Assembly (NCBI GenBank): GCA_021234155.1
Contig: JAJEKV010000006.1
Coordinates: 27,867,754 to 27,931,753 of the forward strand
Direction of reading: 5' to 3'
DNA from: Isoetes taiwanensis
Taxonomy: Eukaryota > Streptophyta > Lycopodiopsida > Isoetales > Isoetaceae
Length of the DNA: 64,000 nt
Position numbers and translations under genes: made by a program. Shown in pieces: positions 1-12,540 of this stretch; the stretch's first letter is position 1; the number at the start of each line of letters is the position of its first letter. The notes under the pieces are model-generated. The model had not been told where the DNA came from. It made no database searches and saw nothing but the letters and a program-made list of their open reading frames with translations.

Positions 1-2600
1 CTTCTCCACTCATTTAGTTTATTCATTCCCATTCGATTGACCAAGCCGTTGTCGACGTCTCTTCATAGAAATTTGCCATTGCATCATGCAAAATTGGGAG
101 AAACGTCTTGCCACATTCTCTTCATGTCTTGCTAGCACTCCCCTATAGAACCATTGTCCCATTTGGACCAATGGATTGGATTGACGAAGTTAGATTCTTC
201 TTTGCCTCGTTGAGTCTTCCTATTGAAAACCATCTTGGCTTGCTTATGTGATTTTCCATGCCTTGTGTGTTCCATATGGCCAAGCTGCCATATCTATCGC
301 AAACCAAGGCCCGTATGTGCAAAAATTATATGCACATAATGTGTAACCGGCTCTCCCCCCATGCATCTATGTATGCCTTTGTAAATGCATTAAACGGCTA
401 TTTTCGAATTCCGGCTTACATTTGTGATAAAATCTTATTTACGCAACAACAAATTTAAGTTGGACAAGGTATTCCATGCATGCCTTTTTCCTAGTTCTTC
501 CATTAGTGGTTACATTCCATCTCTGCATCTACAAGTTTTTCCCAAAGTCCCATATATACCTACCTTGGCACTTTCATTGCATAGAAAGTGCTTGCCCTCT
601 CACCTCCAATAGACACCTTGGTCGGGCAGGAGCTTCTTCCATTGGAGGACTGTTTAGTATCCTTTTCCACTTCACACATCCACCATGCAATCCTGCGGTT
701 GATAAGGCACCTCCTCTCCACTCGTTCAATAGCTTCTTTCCGTTTGCTTCTCATCCTTAATGTTTCGAGACAAAGCACTCGGAAGCCAAATCATCTTTTC
801 TACTATCCTAACAAGAGCTTTTGGCCGTACAAATGTGAACTCTATCCAAGGGAATAGGCAAAATTGGGATCAGATCTTTTATCCTTCAGGTGTCTATCGA
901 GGAGCTAAACTCTGAATTACATTTGAGAGTACTCTTTGAGGGGCCATTTTGTTTCTTTCAAAGTCTGCAAACAATACAAGCACATTCGAGAAGTCTTTGC
1001 AGGAGAAGACCTAATATTATACATGGCTTTCTCGGTCTTCAAATCGATGGTGGAAATTAATCAAAATGAACCAAAACCTTCAACACAAACCTTCTTACCT
1101 TTATTATTATAGCCGTCCACAAGCATAGGTATACATATACGCTCAAAGACCCATTTCAGCACTTCATTATTCTCCTTACGAACTTGGAAAAGGCCCAACC
1201 ACCACGTATGATCCCTTGATTGGATTGAAAACCACTCTGGTCTCTATCCTTCCTCTTTAACATTTTTTTTGTTCATAATCTGCAGCAAATGCCCGATTTA
1301 TGAGTGTCAAAGACACCCCTTTCATACTTGACTTTGTGGTTGAGTTCCATTTCATCAAGCTTCAAACAAACCTCCAAACCGGCTTTGTTGTGAATGCTAT
1401 CTTCATGTATATTATAGAAAACTACCATAAATTTCAGAATGCTCTCCAAGTCAAACCACAAATTATTTCTCTCATGGAGACTTATAATTTTGTTGTCATT
1501 AGGGATACCTTTTTACATCTTGGCCCTGAAATAGTGAATGGTGCTTCACACTTAATCGAGTGCATTCCTCCAAGGATCTCTTCAACCATGGTGTTTCTCC
1601 CTTGCAATGACAAGATTAGGATGGTGTGGCCTTGGAACCATAACTTTATTTGTCCCAACCATGTTCAATGCATCCGAGGAATTGCTTGAAGAGCAAACCT
1701 ATAAGCCCATACTAATTGTGTTAATCACATACATTTTGAATTTTATTTGCATCCATTTTAGAACTCACCTCTATAAAGAAGCATGTCCATAAAGCATTTT
1801 TCAGACTCAAATTCTCTTATTGAATTTAACATTGAAATGATTTCTTCTTTTTGTGGCAATACTTTTACAATGTTGCCAACATTCTTCCCCTCACACCCCT
1901 TCTTTCCCTTACTTCATTAATTTTGTTTCATAGCATAAATTCTCCTTCGAGGGCAGCCCAAGATTAATATTAAAAGCGTTTCATTGGCTTGAACTCTTTT
2001 TATTCTCTCCTCGAGCACCAAAACGGTCCTCTTTTGATCTCTAATCTCTTCCGCAAAGACCACGACCTTGCTTCATATTCTTTCTAGCATCATTTATTGC
2101 TGAAAGTCTTGCAAACTCTAATTGCTTCTTGATGATTGCCAAAACATCACAATATCTTCCTCCAATTGAGAAACTTTTTGTTAGCCGGGTTGACCTCGCT
2201 ATCCTTTTCCCTTCTTTGTTTGCTCTAACCGATCTCCTCAATTTGCACAACTCAGATGTCTTTCAAATGCAAACAATGTGACAAATTATTATTGTGATAA
2301 ACTAATTAAAATCGTATACAGCGCCGTGCTTCCCACAAGAGCCTAGCTTCACCCGACTTTTCTCTCACAAATAAACCTCCACAAGGCTTTGTTACACAAT
2401 TGAAATTTGGACATCTAATTGAGGGAATGGATTTGACAGGGTATTTCGAAATCAGTCCCCATATCAGCATGCTTGGCTCCACTCAATCTCAAAGCATTAT
2501 ATTTCTTCTTTCACGTGACGATTTTGCAAAGAATCGGATGAAGACAAGGTAATTCTGGTGAACCATGGCAATGACTGACTAAAGCGTAAAACCATCCCAA
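1..2600. other. No recognisable gene
   Basis: Only short open frames occur on both strands here, none with a domain I recognise. The longest (1300-1689, +, about 129 codons) has a hydrophobic, low-information translation, and an overlapping minus-strand frame (1273-1461) is equally unconvincing. Composition is AT-rich. It is probably old transposon-derived DNA, but no terminal repeats, reverse transcriptase or transposase motif could be read. Confidence 0.5.
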
Positions 2601-2639
2601 ACTCCATTGTTGGTTTTATATCAATTCAAATGTTTTGGT

Positions 2640-2822
2640 GCGGAAATTCAAATTTGAACTACAATTCAAAATTTCCGAAAGCACTTTAGAGTGAAACAAA
2701 TTCAATATTGAAGCGCAATTCAAATTTTTCCGAGCAAATGCAATAGGGAATTTCAAATTTGAACTATGATGATTCAAAATTTTTCGAGCAAATGCAATGA
2801 GGGAAATTCAAATTTGAACTCA
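2640..2822. repeat. Short tandem repeat around a 12-bp palindrome
   Basis: The perfect palindrome TTCAAATTTGAA occurs at 2647-2658, 2752-2763 and 2807-2818. It is embedded in a loosely repeated unit of about 55 bp that also carries 'GAGCAAATGCAAT'. Function unknown. It may be the subterminal part of an old transposable element. Confidence 0.6.
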
Positions 2823-5800
2823 CGCCCACATGAACCCTAAACCTTTGGATCTCGAGCTCAAATCGTGCATCGGTGTCTTGGAAACCACCACGCGGACACC
2901 TCGCAGATTTGAATAGGGGAGATCTCTGTAGGGATCTCGAGACGCCCGAGATCTCAATTTAACTGGATCGAGGAACCCTAATCGAGATTTCCTCCTCTCT
3001 CTCTCTACAAATGATTGGCATAATGGGATAGGTCTCACGTGGGCTACAAGATACACTTGGATTCTATATTTATGAAGGCTAAATGCTCTCCAATATAATT
3101 AGGAAAATAGAAAAAATAAACCACAATATTTCTTAGGTGGACACCAATTGACCCCATATTTTTTTTCTCTAATGAGGAGATAGGCCTCCAATCATTAATA
3201 GTAGAAGGTGCTTAACCTTAGGGAATCAAGGAGTAACATGCGCGTATTCAACATCCTATCCATTTGCGAAGACCGCAACAACTCAAGATACAACTCGTAA
3301 TAGGGGACTCACCAGCCCACTCCCAATAAGTCTGTGAAGAACTCCACGGGGATGCCATCCAGCCCGAGGACATTTATCCTTGGCCATGCACATACATGCC
3401 TCCGCTTAAATCCTCCGTAGGAGAGTCTTGCTCCAAGCTCTCACGCGTTGGTGAGGCAGAGAATAGATGGCTTAACCGAACCCCCAAAACAAGCTCCCCG
3501 TGATCTCCCCGCCATAGGGGGAAGAGAATGCGATGTCGCGAAAAACCCCCGAAATGAGCATGCACATACCTCTACAAATCGCCGGGATCCTCCAAAGTCC
3601 GGCCATCGTGCAAAGCAAGGGACGCCATAGATGCTGCATTATCACATGCATTTGCCTGCTCCTCACGAAGAACCTTCACACGCCCCTCCTGCACTTTAAC
3701 TCCGCTCCAGAGCATGAATGATCTCTGGAGTACTTTTTGGCATCTCACTTTTTGTCCTTACATTCTTTGGGATCTTGAGTAGCTCTAATGATCGGATCTT
3801 TCTTTGGACTTAAAATGGTATCATTTTTTGAGACAAGTCTTTTTCCGATTTGGGAAATATGAAAGCATTCTCAACGGGCATGCCACTTAGCCAAGGGCGA
3901 AAAACGCCTGAGCGTTTATGGAAGTCGCTTTACTCCATTTATGGAAGCGCCCCAAACCTTGCCGGGGCAAAACCGGCCTAGACGCTTATGAGTAGTCGCC
4001 TTCTACCCATTTGCTTATCTGCGGTATCGAAAAGCCCTGCGGCACGACAAGATTACGAATACCGAGAAGCGGTCTACTTGGGCCAGATTGATTATATCAC
4101 TAGAACTATGCTGGAGTCACCGACATCCAAGGCATATATCATGTCTATGTCATACCATGTCACAATGATTGCAAGTCTTTTACCAAAATTGCCCCATGCA
4201 TATAGACACCCATGGAGCTCAGGGCACAAAGGGGCACATGCGATACCAGAAATACATGCGTTCCTGTAGGCAGCCGCGCGCCCGTACGGGCAAAAACCGT
4301 CCACGACGTTTCACGGTAGTGGGTTTTCACCCATTTATGCACGATTATCGCAGGGGGCTTGCAGGTTGGGAGCCACCCGGCGGAGCGTTCCAAGCTATTA
4401 AAACTATATTTGCTGGTTTTACTATTAAAGTTAAAGAAGCCTTATTACTTAACTTGAGTCTTGGGTTTACACCATCATGTGAGCCCTATTAGGCAGTATT
4501 ACCGTCTTCATAGAATGCAGAGTCCTAGCTAGCCGAGAACTGAGGCTCTACTCTTGAGAACTTGTAATCATATGCCATGTCTTGGAATTTAGTAAACTAT
4601 GTCCAAATCCTTGTTGTATGAAATTATCATTCGCTAGCCTCGACATGGAATGCTTGTACTACATGTAAGTTTGAGGTAGGTTTTTTTCATGGCAAGGTCA
4701 CTTGAAAATTACTCACTTATATAAGGATGCGTGATGTTATTTTTGCTGATATTATTACAGTGCATTCACGTGATATTAGCATTTTGCATTACAACGGCCC
4801 ATCTTGAAGAAGGGGGTGGGGTGGTAGTGTAACTTTGCATCCATACCCACGGACCTTTGTGGATGGATTAAAGCTTTGTCGCATCTCTGAGATGGAAAGT
4901 AAGATGTCCGTTAGGTGCTTACTTGCCAAGATTGCAGCTTATGTCGTAGCAGATTGCTTGTAGCCAGGTATAGTTATAGAATAACCTTTAACCTATGCGG
5001 GGTAATGTGGCGTAGCGAGGTAAATAATGTATTTATGTATGAATGACATCACAGTCCCAATGCTCCTCCCACTTAGTCCTTGTGGACTAACCCGGATGTT
5101 GTTTGTATTTAAGGTACTGCACATCCTTTGAGGCTACAAACGTGACGCACAGGATTTCGCCGTCACACAGTGGTTTTAATGAGGTAGGAAAGGCAGACAC
5201 TCGATGTCAAAGAGTTTGAGATGCGCTAATATGCGTTATTCATTGTACGCTATGGCAGATGCGGCCTGAAATTGAGGACATGATAGGGAAGTCTTCTTAG
5301 GACGGCTCTAACAATTTCCTCCTGAAGTCCGCGCCAAGAGGAGGAGAGGACAAGCAAAGGCGATTGTATGTTGCTTAGGTTGCCTTATATAACATGTGGA
5401 GTATTTTTATATATTGGTACTGTGAAAATGTGAACTAATATCAAATTATGTATTGGCCACAGCCTTTATATAAATTTTTTTGTTTATGCTTGGCTTATTA
5501 TGACTAGAAGTTTCGTTCACACACTAGTTGTCTATATGCAGATTATTTAGTTACCTGCTTGGCCCTAGGCCAAGGTATTTGAGGAAAATTTTGTTTTACT
5601 AAGCTTTTATTGACTTCAAGCTTTATACTTTGGGATACTTTCATAAGGTGGTTTTATGAGAGCAACACTGAGTTCTCTAAACTCCGGCGTGGGGTTGAAG
5701 GTTTTGCAGGATTGCTTCCTTAACATTTTGCGATTCTCAGGATACTGGATGTTGTGAACTCATGGATTCCTAGAGAGAGAAGAGAAGTGACCGAGGTACG

Positions 5801-6689
5801 CTAAGCAAGTACATCGCAGACCTAAAAAAACACGAGTGCACCGGTGCCTTTTGGATCAACTAGTCAAGGCTTGCGGTGTGCAACCTCTTTAACACTTAAT
5901 ATACTCATATTTATACTCCTATCTTTATGCAGAATTTAGTAAGGTGTTGGTCTCAAGTTTGTTTGGGAGCGTGCGGGGATAGTGCATCTTCTCACAGTGC
6001 GGCCATTTGTTATTTGTAGTCTCTTGATTATTGTGTGCGTTTGGGAAGCGTCGTGCATATGGAGTTTACCCGCTGTTGTATAGTCTGTTACCCACATGCA
6101 TCCACATGCTTGCGTCTCAGGGGTATTCTGAGGCTTAGGATCATATGCGTGTACTCTTTTAGAGATTATACTTACTCGGTTTATACCCTCTTCTCTCTTT
6201 CCTTGGTTTCCTCTACCTAACGCGCACCCTTGAACGCCGCGTGTATATACTGGGCCTTGTGCAGCGGGTAGGCCAGGCGAGCCGTCGGCTCATCTTTGGA
6301 GGATTGGTATTGGGGTGGTCACTTGATTCAGGAGTTCTAATTGGAACAAGTGGCTGTGGGAGTATTCCGGGTGGCGGAGTTACATATACCTATAGTCCCT
6401 CAGATGATGGTGGTGCAGGTTGGGTTTGGAAGGTTCATCCTGATGTTGTGTCTTCTTGTTTTTTCAGCGGTCTTGTTACCGGGTATCGCTATTCATGACA
6501 CACTACCCCAATTGCTAAATTGGTATATCTTACTAATGGACATTTGATGATCTTGAACTTGCATTTCATCATTGCATTGTTCTAACAACTTTTGGGCTAT
6601 TTCATGAGACATGAAAGATCTATTGTTTGAGGCACTAACATTAAGACTAGCTCACGGTGCAACAACTTAAACCGTGATAGATAGAAAAA

Positions 6690-6690
<1 letters not shown>
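2823..6690. other. No recognisable gene
   Basis: Short frames only. A purine-rich run at 4806-4822 (gaagaagggggtggggtgg-like) resembles a retrotransposon polypurine tract, but no matching primer-binding site or paired LTR could be read around it. The 3.88-4.40 kb segment is locally GC-richer than its surroundings. Nothing could be assigned. Confidence 0.45.

Positions 6691-6726
<36 letters not shown>
6691..6726. repeat. (AT)n microsatellite
   Basis: An uninterrupted alternating AT run of about 36 bp. It is a simple sequence repeat and probably length-polymorphic. Confidence 0.95.
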
Positions 6727-6729
<3 letters not shown>

Positions 6730-9700
6730 CTACTATCATGAACAATGTTCTTGTTCAGTCCTTTCAATGCGTTTTTTCAGAGAGGAGGCCACGTGATTGG
6801 GGCTTAGAATCCAACAACCCGCCGATGAATCTTAAAAATCCTACACCCCTTTATCTTAAGAGTTGTCTAAAATATGAGAGGACCACAGCCCCGGATTAGA
6901 AGATCTTTAGAACCGGCCTAATCCGGAGCATTCCCATATGCATAAGAAAGATTCAAAGTAAGATTAGTACAGAGTTACACTACTCTATTGAGTGAAGAGA
7001 TAAAATAAATCTTTTAATTAGCTTAGTCTATCTGCAACAAAGGAAGTTGTAACGCTTGTTTGAGATGGATTTGAGAAGTTATCATTCTGTCATAGATAAA
7101 AGCCTCCTTGTATACTCAAAACATTATCTATACTTGGATTTTGTAAAATAGCAAGAAAAATCTTATTTTACATGATACTAGTTTTAGGCAAAGAGAATCA
7201 CCCTCCCATCCATTTAATCCCCGGCTAAGGTGAATTTTTCACCGCTATAATCAAGTGAACCTTTCTAGTATTGTATAACCAAGTGTGCAAAGGAGTTGAA
7301 CCGGATAAGAAGTGTTAGCCAACATGGGTTTCCAAATAAATGTCGATGTAAGAAGCTGGGATTCTAGACTTGGGAAGCATAACGCTTATACTTTGATCTC
7401 GCTTATAAATAACTGTTTTATATGGAACTCATGCACATGCAAAGAAATCTGGCGATAGCTTCCATTCTCGAGATTTTGTTGTAGCCAAACACAGTTCCAT
7501 GAGCACCCCGCAGACCAAGTGGCTTCCTTTTGTGTATCTCTATAGAACCAAATAATCTCTACTCCAAGTTTGTCACGCTGAGATACAAATCTCACAATTT
7601 CTCCCATTCTAGGAGGGTCATATTCAACCACCTAGAGTGCAGAGATGTGCTTTGGAGGCCAAGGCTTTGAGTTGTGAGAGCCAACTAACTGGGCCAAAAA
7701 TCCCATCATTTTATCATCTTAACAATCTACTTTATTGTAGAGCTCGCCTTTCACAACTTCAACAAATTAAGCCTAAAAAAATAATGACACGCTTAGTAAA
7801 AAAAACTGGGCTTCTGTGAAACAAGATCGGCCCATGGTTGCAAGAGCTGAAGATAGTCTTCTCCGTGACCGCACTCTTCTGTTGCCCTAAAGAAGCTTGA
7901 GGAACTCCCGCATACTATCTACTCTACTTTGCCTATGCAGGATACAACCATGAACAAAGTGGAAAGCCGATAGATGATCGAGATTGAAACCATAACCGCA
8001 TGGTGTGGAAGGTTGAGTGGGATGGGGTGCCTATGTGTATAGAATTGCACGGAAACGGCGCACCTCAGACAGGGGCAATCCTCGCTAATCACCTAAAATA
8101 GACAAAAAAAAAGTTGTAATGATTTAGAAACACAATAACTTAAGATTTAAGGCCTCGATTTAGGCTTAATTTTGATTTTGATGGGAAGATATCATCCCAA
8201 CGCCTACAATTCAAAAGTGAAAAAACACCTTTTAAGACAAGGGCATTTTGCAATTTTGCAAATATAGAGGGGTATTTTTACAAATTTCCCCCATTAATTT
8301 ACATCTCTTATGGCAAAACAATCATACTACATTTAATAAATGAGTGTGAACAAAATAGCCACTCTTATGAAAAAGAGCATTACATTGTCAATCACCCCAA
8401 AGACATCTTCTTAAAAGTATTGTAAACCTTGTTTCTTGCTTGAAGTTGTGTTTGAGTCCAAGAGAATAAAATAATACTATACATGTCAAGGCACATCTGA
8501 ATTCAATAAGATTTCTCTTTCACTTCCTTGTCTATATATATCTTTTTTATCCAGCATTGGTAAGTTTGTGCAGACCCGGCAGACTCACACTCTTACATGA
8601 ACTTTGTTGAATTGCAAATTTCATACTCTCTTCCTTATAAACATCCGAGATTGTATATCCAAACCATGCATGATAGGCCCCAAATGCTCGCTAGTAGGCC
8701 AGCACTGGTAGTTTTACCTCCTAGTTCAACCTGTCCTTCTTTGGGACTACATAAATGTTAGGTCAATTTCATTATTAACCAAGTTCCTCACCCGTCTTAG
8801 GTGGCCTCTCCAACTTGCAATTCATCAAAGGATGTTTCTACTTTCTCAATTATTGATACACCTAGTTTTAGTACTATCATTTACAAGGTTGTTAAATCTT
8901 TGCCTTTACTCCATTTACTTGAGCACTACACCGTTGACCATCTTTTTCACATTTTGCACCATGCTAAAGGGTAAAGAAATAAATGACATGATTTTTATTG
9001 CCGCTTTCTTAATTGTGCAAAGAGTTAATATCTGCCGAAGCTATTGGGGGAGATTATCAAAGTTGTATGTCCCTTTGAAGTAGCAAAATGTTGTTTTATG
9101 ACTGTATAAAATAGTCTCGCCCAAATGCCATCAATGAGGCAACCTATCAACAATAGTGTGTCGGGAAGCAAGAATGTCCACTCTCCCACAATCAAGGTTT
9201 TGAAAACTATACATGGACTAGATCGAGGGACAGCTTTGCTCATCATGGAGGTGGAGGGACCACCCTGTTCATTACATCGTTAGGTAGCTGATATATGCAA
9301 ACAATTTGGCTTTTTAGCTATCCCCGCAAGTATGCAACAACGTGGCTCCCTCGACACACTTAGTACCCTTTGTCATAATACTAGAATGCGAATAACTTGG
9401 GCAAGACCATCGCCTCCCCGGTAAGTTCTAGGCAAAGATAGAGAACCTGTTTCTCCTATCGGGTCAAAATGTGGAGGTTGTACAAAACATACAAATACCT
9501 TTAGAATGGAATTTACAACTACTAACATCTTTTATCCAACAATGAGTGGTCATAGGATGGAAGTTTCAGGATGCTATGAAAAAATAATTCCATAAAGTAG
9601 AGCTTTTAGAATAGTCCCATCAGCACAATTTGTTCCAGGTTTTTGTGGAGCCAATTCATGTATGTGGAAGTATGGAGCCTAGTCATATCGCTTGCCACTT

Positions 9701-10540
9701 CTGGGAAGATTTTGAACATGTCGAAGTGCTTTCTAATTCCTCGGACTCGGGACAAGTCCATAGTCCCCATCCACTCTTTCTCAAAAGATTAGATTCGCTT
9801 TCTATTCAATATGCTGACCGAACCACATATTTCTATTGTCAAATGATGGCAATATGGGAGACACTGATTTCTAAACCTTTGCATATGCAATGGCTGATCC
9901 ATAGTATCATAAAGTCGGCTGGGAGAAGCAATACACCTGGGCTGATTCTCCAAAACCACATGTGCAAGAACCGCATGTATATGAGTGTAGAGCAATGAAG
10001 ATCACACATCGTTAAAGCAATATCTTGATGCATGCTTCCTCCCTAAGTTTTGGGATACTAGTATCTTCGAATGATCAAGATATCAGCCTTTACAAAATCC
10101 GTGATTAACTTATAGTTTTGTGGCTCAACGAACAATACCTATTAGTACATTTGTCAATGAAGAGACGCGGACAATTATGTCGCATTTGCACCGGGTGTAG
10201 ACTTGTCTCATAATTGAAACAGTAGATGGATGGCATGGATCATGAAAAATAGGGATATGTCAAACATTGCTAGGTGGGGGCTGACCGAGAGATAAATGCC
10301 ATACTCTTTGTGATTTGCAACTCATCTAAGCATGATATGCATGTTACATCTAATAAGCCATATGTGCTTTTAAGGACTGGATGCATTGATTACTAACTAG
10401 CATTATATATCCCTCGAGGTTCTTGACCATTTAGTTCAATTACGCCCCTCCATCAATATGTTGATATATATAGATGTGCTACCATTAGGGAATTTCTCAT
10501 TACTGCCAAGATTTTCCCCTTGAAAATCCTTTGGGGAAAG
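6727..10540. other. No recognisable gene
   Basis: Several frames of 60-120 codons occur on both strands, for example 7386-7631 (-) and 9630-9998 (+). Their translations show no motif I can tie to a family. AT-rich throughout. Degenerate transposon sequence is likely but unproven. Confidence 0.45.
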
Positions 10541-10544
10541 AGTT

Positions 10545-10865
10545 TCTACAATAATGGGTTTCCTATGCTCTTTTCTTGTATTGTAAGGTTCCATAGATCT
10601 CTTGCTCCCCTATGGACGATAAAGATCAATTCAATTCATCAATTGCTTATCATAAAAGCTAAAAACAATCCATCATGTTAAAGGGATCATCAAATCGTTT
10701 CCTTTATTACCTTTGGCCGAGAGTTTTCAAGCCCGTGTAGAATAATGGGCTTCCTGTTCCCTTTCTTGTATTGAGTCCCATAGAACACTTCATTCTGTAG
10801 ACGATCAAAATCAATTCAATTCAACTCATCAAGTGTTTTCTAAAGCTTGTTACTAAGAGACAATA
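10545..10865. repeat. Diverged 191-bp tandem duplication
   Basis: Two related segments start with 'ataatgggttt/cttcc' at 10551 and 10742. Each continues through a 'ttcttgtattg' block, a 'catag' block and 'gatcaattcaattca'. The spacing is 191 bp. The copies differ by many substitutions and small indels, so the duplication is old. Confidence 0.65.
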
Positions 10866-12530
10866 CGTCCCCATTAGGTATGAATTTATCGAAACTCTGT
10901 TTGTGTATAGTTTTCTTTTCTTGGACACAGCCGTCATGGTGCAATGATGTAGAAATGCTTAAATGTGTAGAGCTTCTAAATCTTTTATACAAGATGCACA
11001 TGGTTAGTGGTAAATGCCATGTAATGTGTGAGTAAAAAACTAGCACCTACTTATAATAGTATCATCAATATCCATATCAAAGGAATATTCAAATGTATGG
11101 ATTTCATCTTTTAAGTACACTTCCTTTAATTCTCGTGCACCATCTTCATTACATTTTGAGATGCATCTCTCTCAAAAAGGAGCTATGGGATTCGAGTTAT
11201 GTTGATCTGAAATTATTCTTAGTACAAATCCCACTCTTCTTGCCAAGGTAACTATCTCTAAGATCTATCTATGCCATGAACATTACAAGAATGTAAGGCC
11301 AATAACTATCCCCTTCCTACCCCTCTTACCTTTATATTCATAAAACTTTTAGAGATTTGATTGAGCTTAGAGCAAAGTATCTATTCATAAATCAACCTAG
11401 ATTTAAAGGATTTGGAATGATGATTCAGCCCCTTGTCTTACTTTTCAGAGATCTATCCCTCGCTTCTTCACGTCCATACAAGACACATGGGACCTGTGAT
11501 GATTTCCCATAGAACAAGTTAAATTATTTCCTCCACACGCCAAGAAGAAGAGGGGATACGCATATTAGATTCGATTTCATAATATAGTTTTCTTTTTGTG
11601 TATGAATTCTTATTTCAAATGTTCTAGATAGTTCTACTATTATTCAATTAGGTCAACACCATCCTACTTTTTTATGGTTTTGCAGATTTGAATAGACCAA
11701 ATTAATTAGATTTCCACAAGTTAGAGGATATTATTAGACAAGTCGGAGGATATTATTAAGGATTCTAATTGATTATTGATGGCATAGGAATCTGTAGCTC
11801 AAGCCATTCAAAAAACTCTATATTTATCATAACGAACAAAAGCAAGGACGGGCAGAAAACTTTGTCTCCACCCATAATGAGAAGTGTTGACTTTTGTAGG
11901 ATGACGACTGTGATAGGTGGATACTCTAGTTGGTGGGTAGGCCTCTTGTCAATAAGCACAAGACCTTTAGATAGATAGATAGACAGATTGATGTATGTTA
12001 ACATCCACGGGAAGTCGTAGCTTTTAGAAAGATATACTATACGGTAATGTCCAATATCAAGAGAAACTTGCTGCTAGAAAAAAACTTAGCATTGGGTGTA
12101 CAAGATGCTCAAAATTAAGGCACTAACATTTCATAAACTTTGGAGCAAGGCAGACGTATCCTTGAAGAAGGGTGTTGTCTCTGATGGAGAACCAATATAT
12201 CAAACATGATAAATCTCCAGTCCAATTTAAAGAGGAGACTTGTCAAAGTGTGTCGCCCCCAAAAAAAGCCGGCCCTTGCAACTGCTGAGATTTCACAAGA
12301 GAATTCACAGCAAAGTGTGTGCTTTTGCTGTGGCAGTGAAGAAACGCAGCACATATCCATTAACATGGCTGTCAAGAACCCTGCCTTCTTTTTGAGGCCC
12401 CATTTTTGGTGCTTTACATCAGACGATTGGTGAAGACTGTTCCTACTGCATGTAAGTCCAAAACAATTTCCCTTTTTTATTTTTCTTTCTTGGTTCTCAG
12501 TATGCTTAAGCTTTTTGTATAGTGGGACTT
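10866..12530. other. No recognisable gene; possible upstream part of the kinase gene
   Basis: Short frames only. The frame at 12206-12433 (+) lies just upstream of the first recognisable exon of the USP/kinase gene, but its translation does not resemble the start of a USP domain, so I do not assign it. The promoter and first exon of the downstream gene were not found. Confidence 0.4.
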
Positions 12531-12540
12531 GTCCCATTTC

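Noticed and set aside
1300-1689. 129-codon frame
   Set aside because: It overlaps an equally open minus-strand frame, has no motif and no neighbours; compatible with chance in AT-rich DNA.
4806-4830. Possible polypurine tract and LTR start
   Set aside because: No primer-binding site, paired repeat or pol gene could be matched to it.
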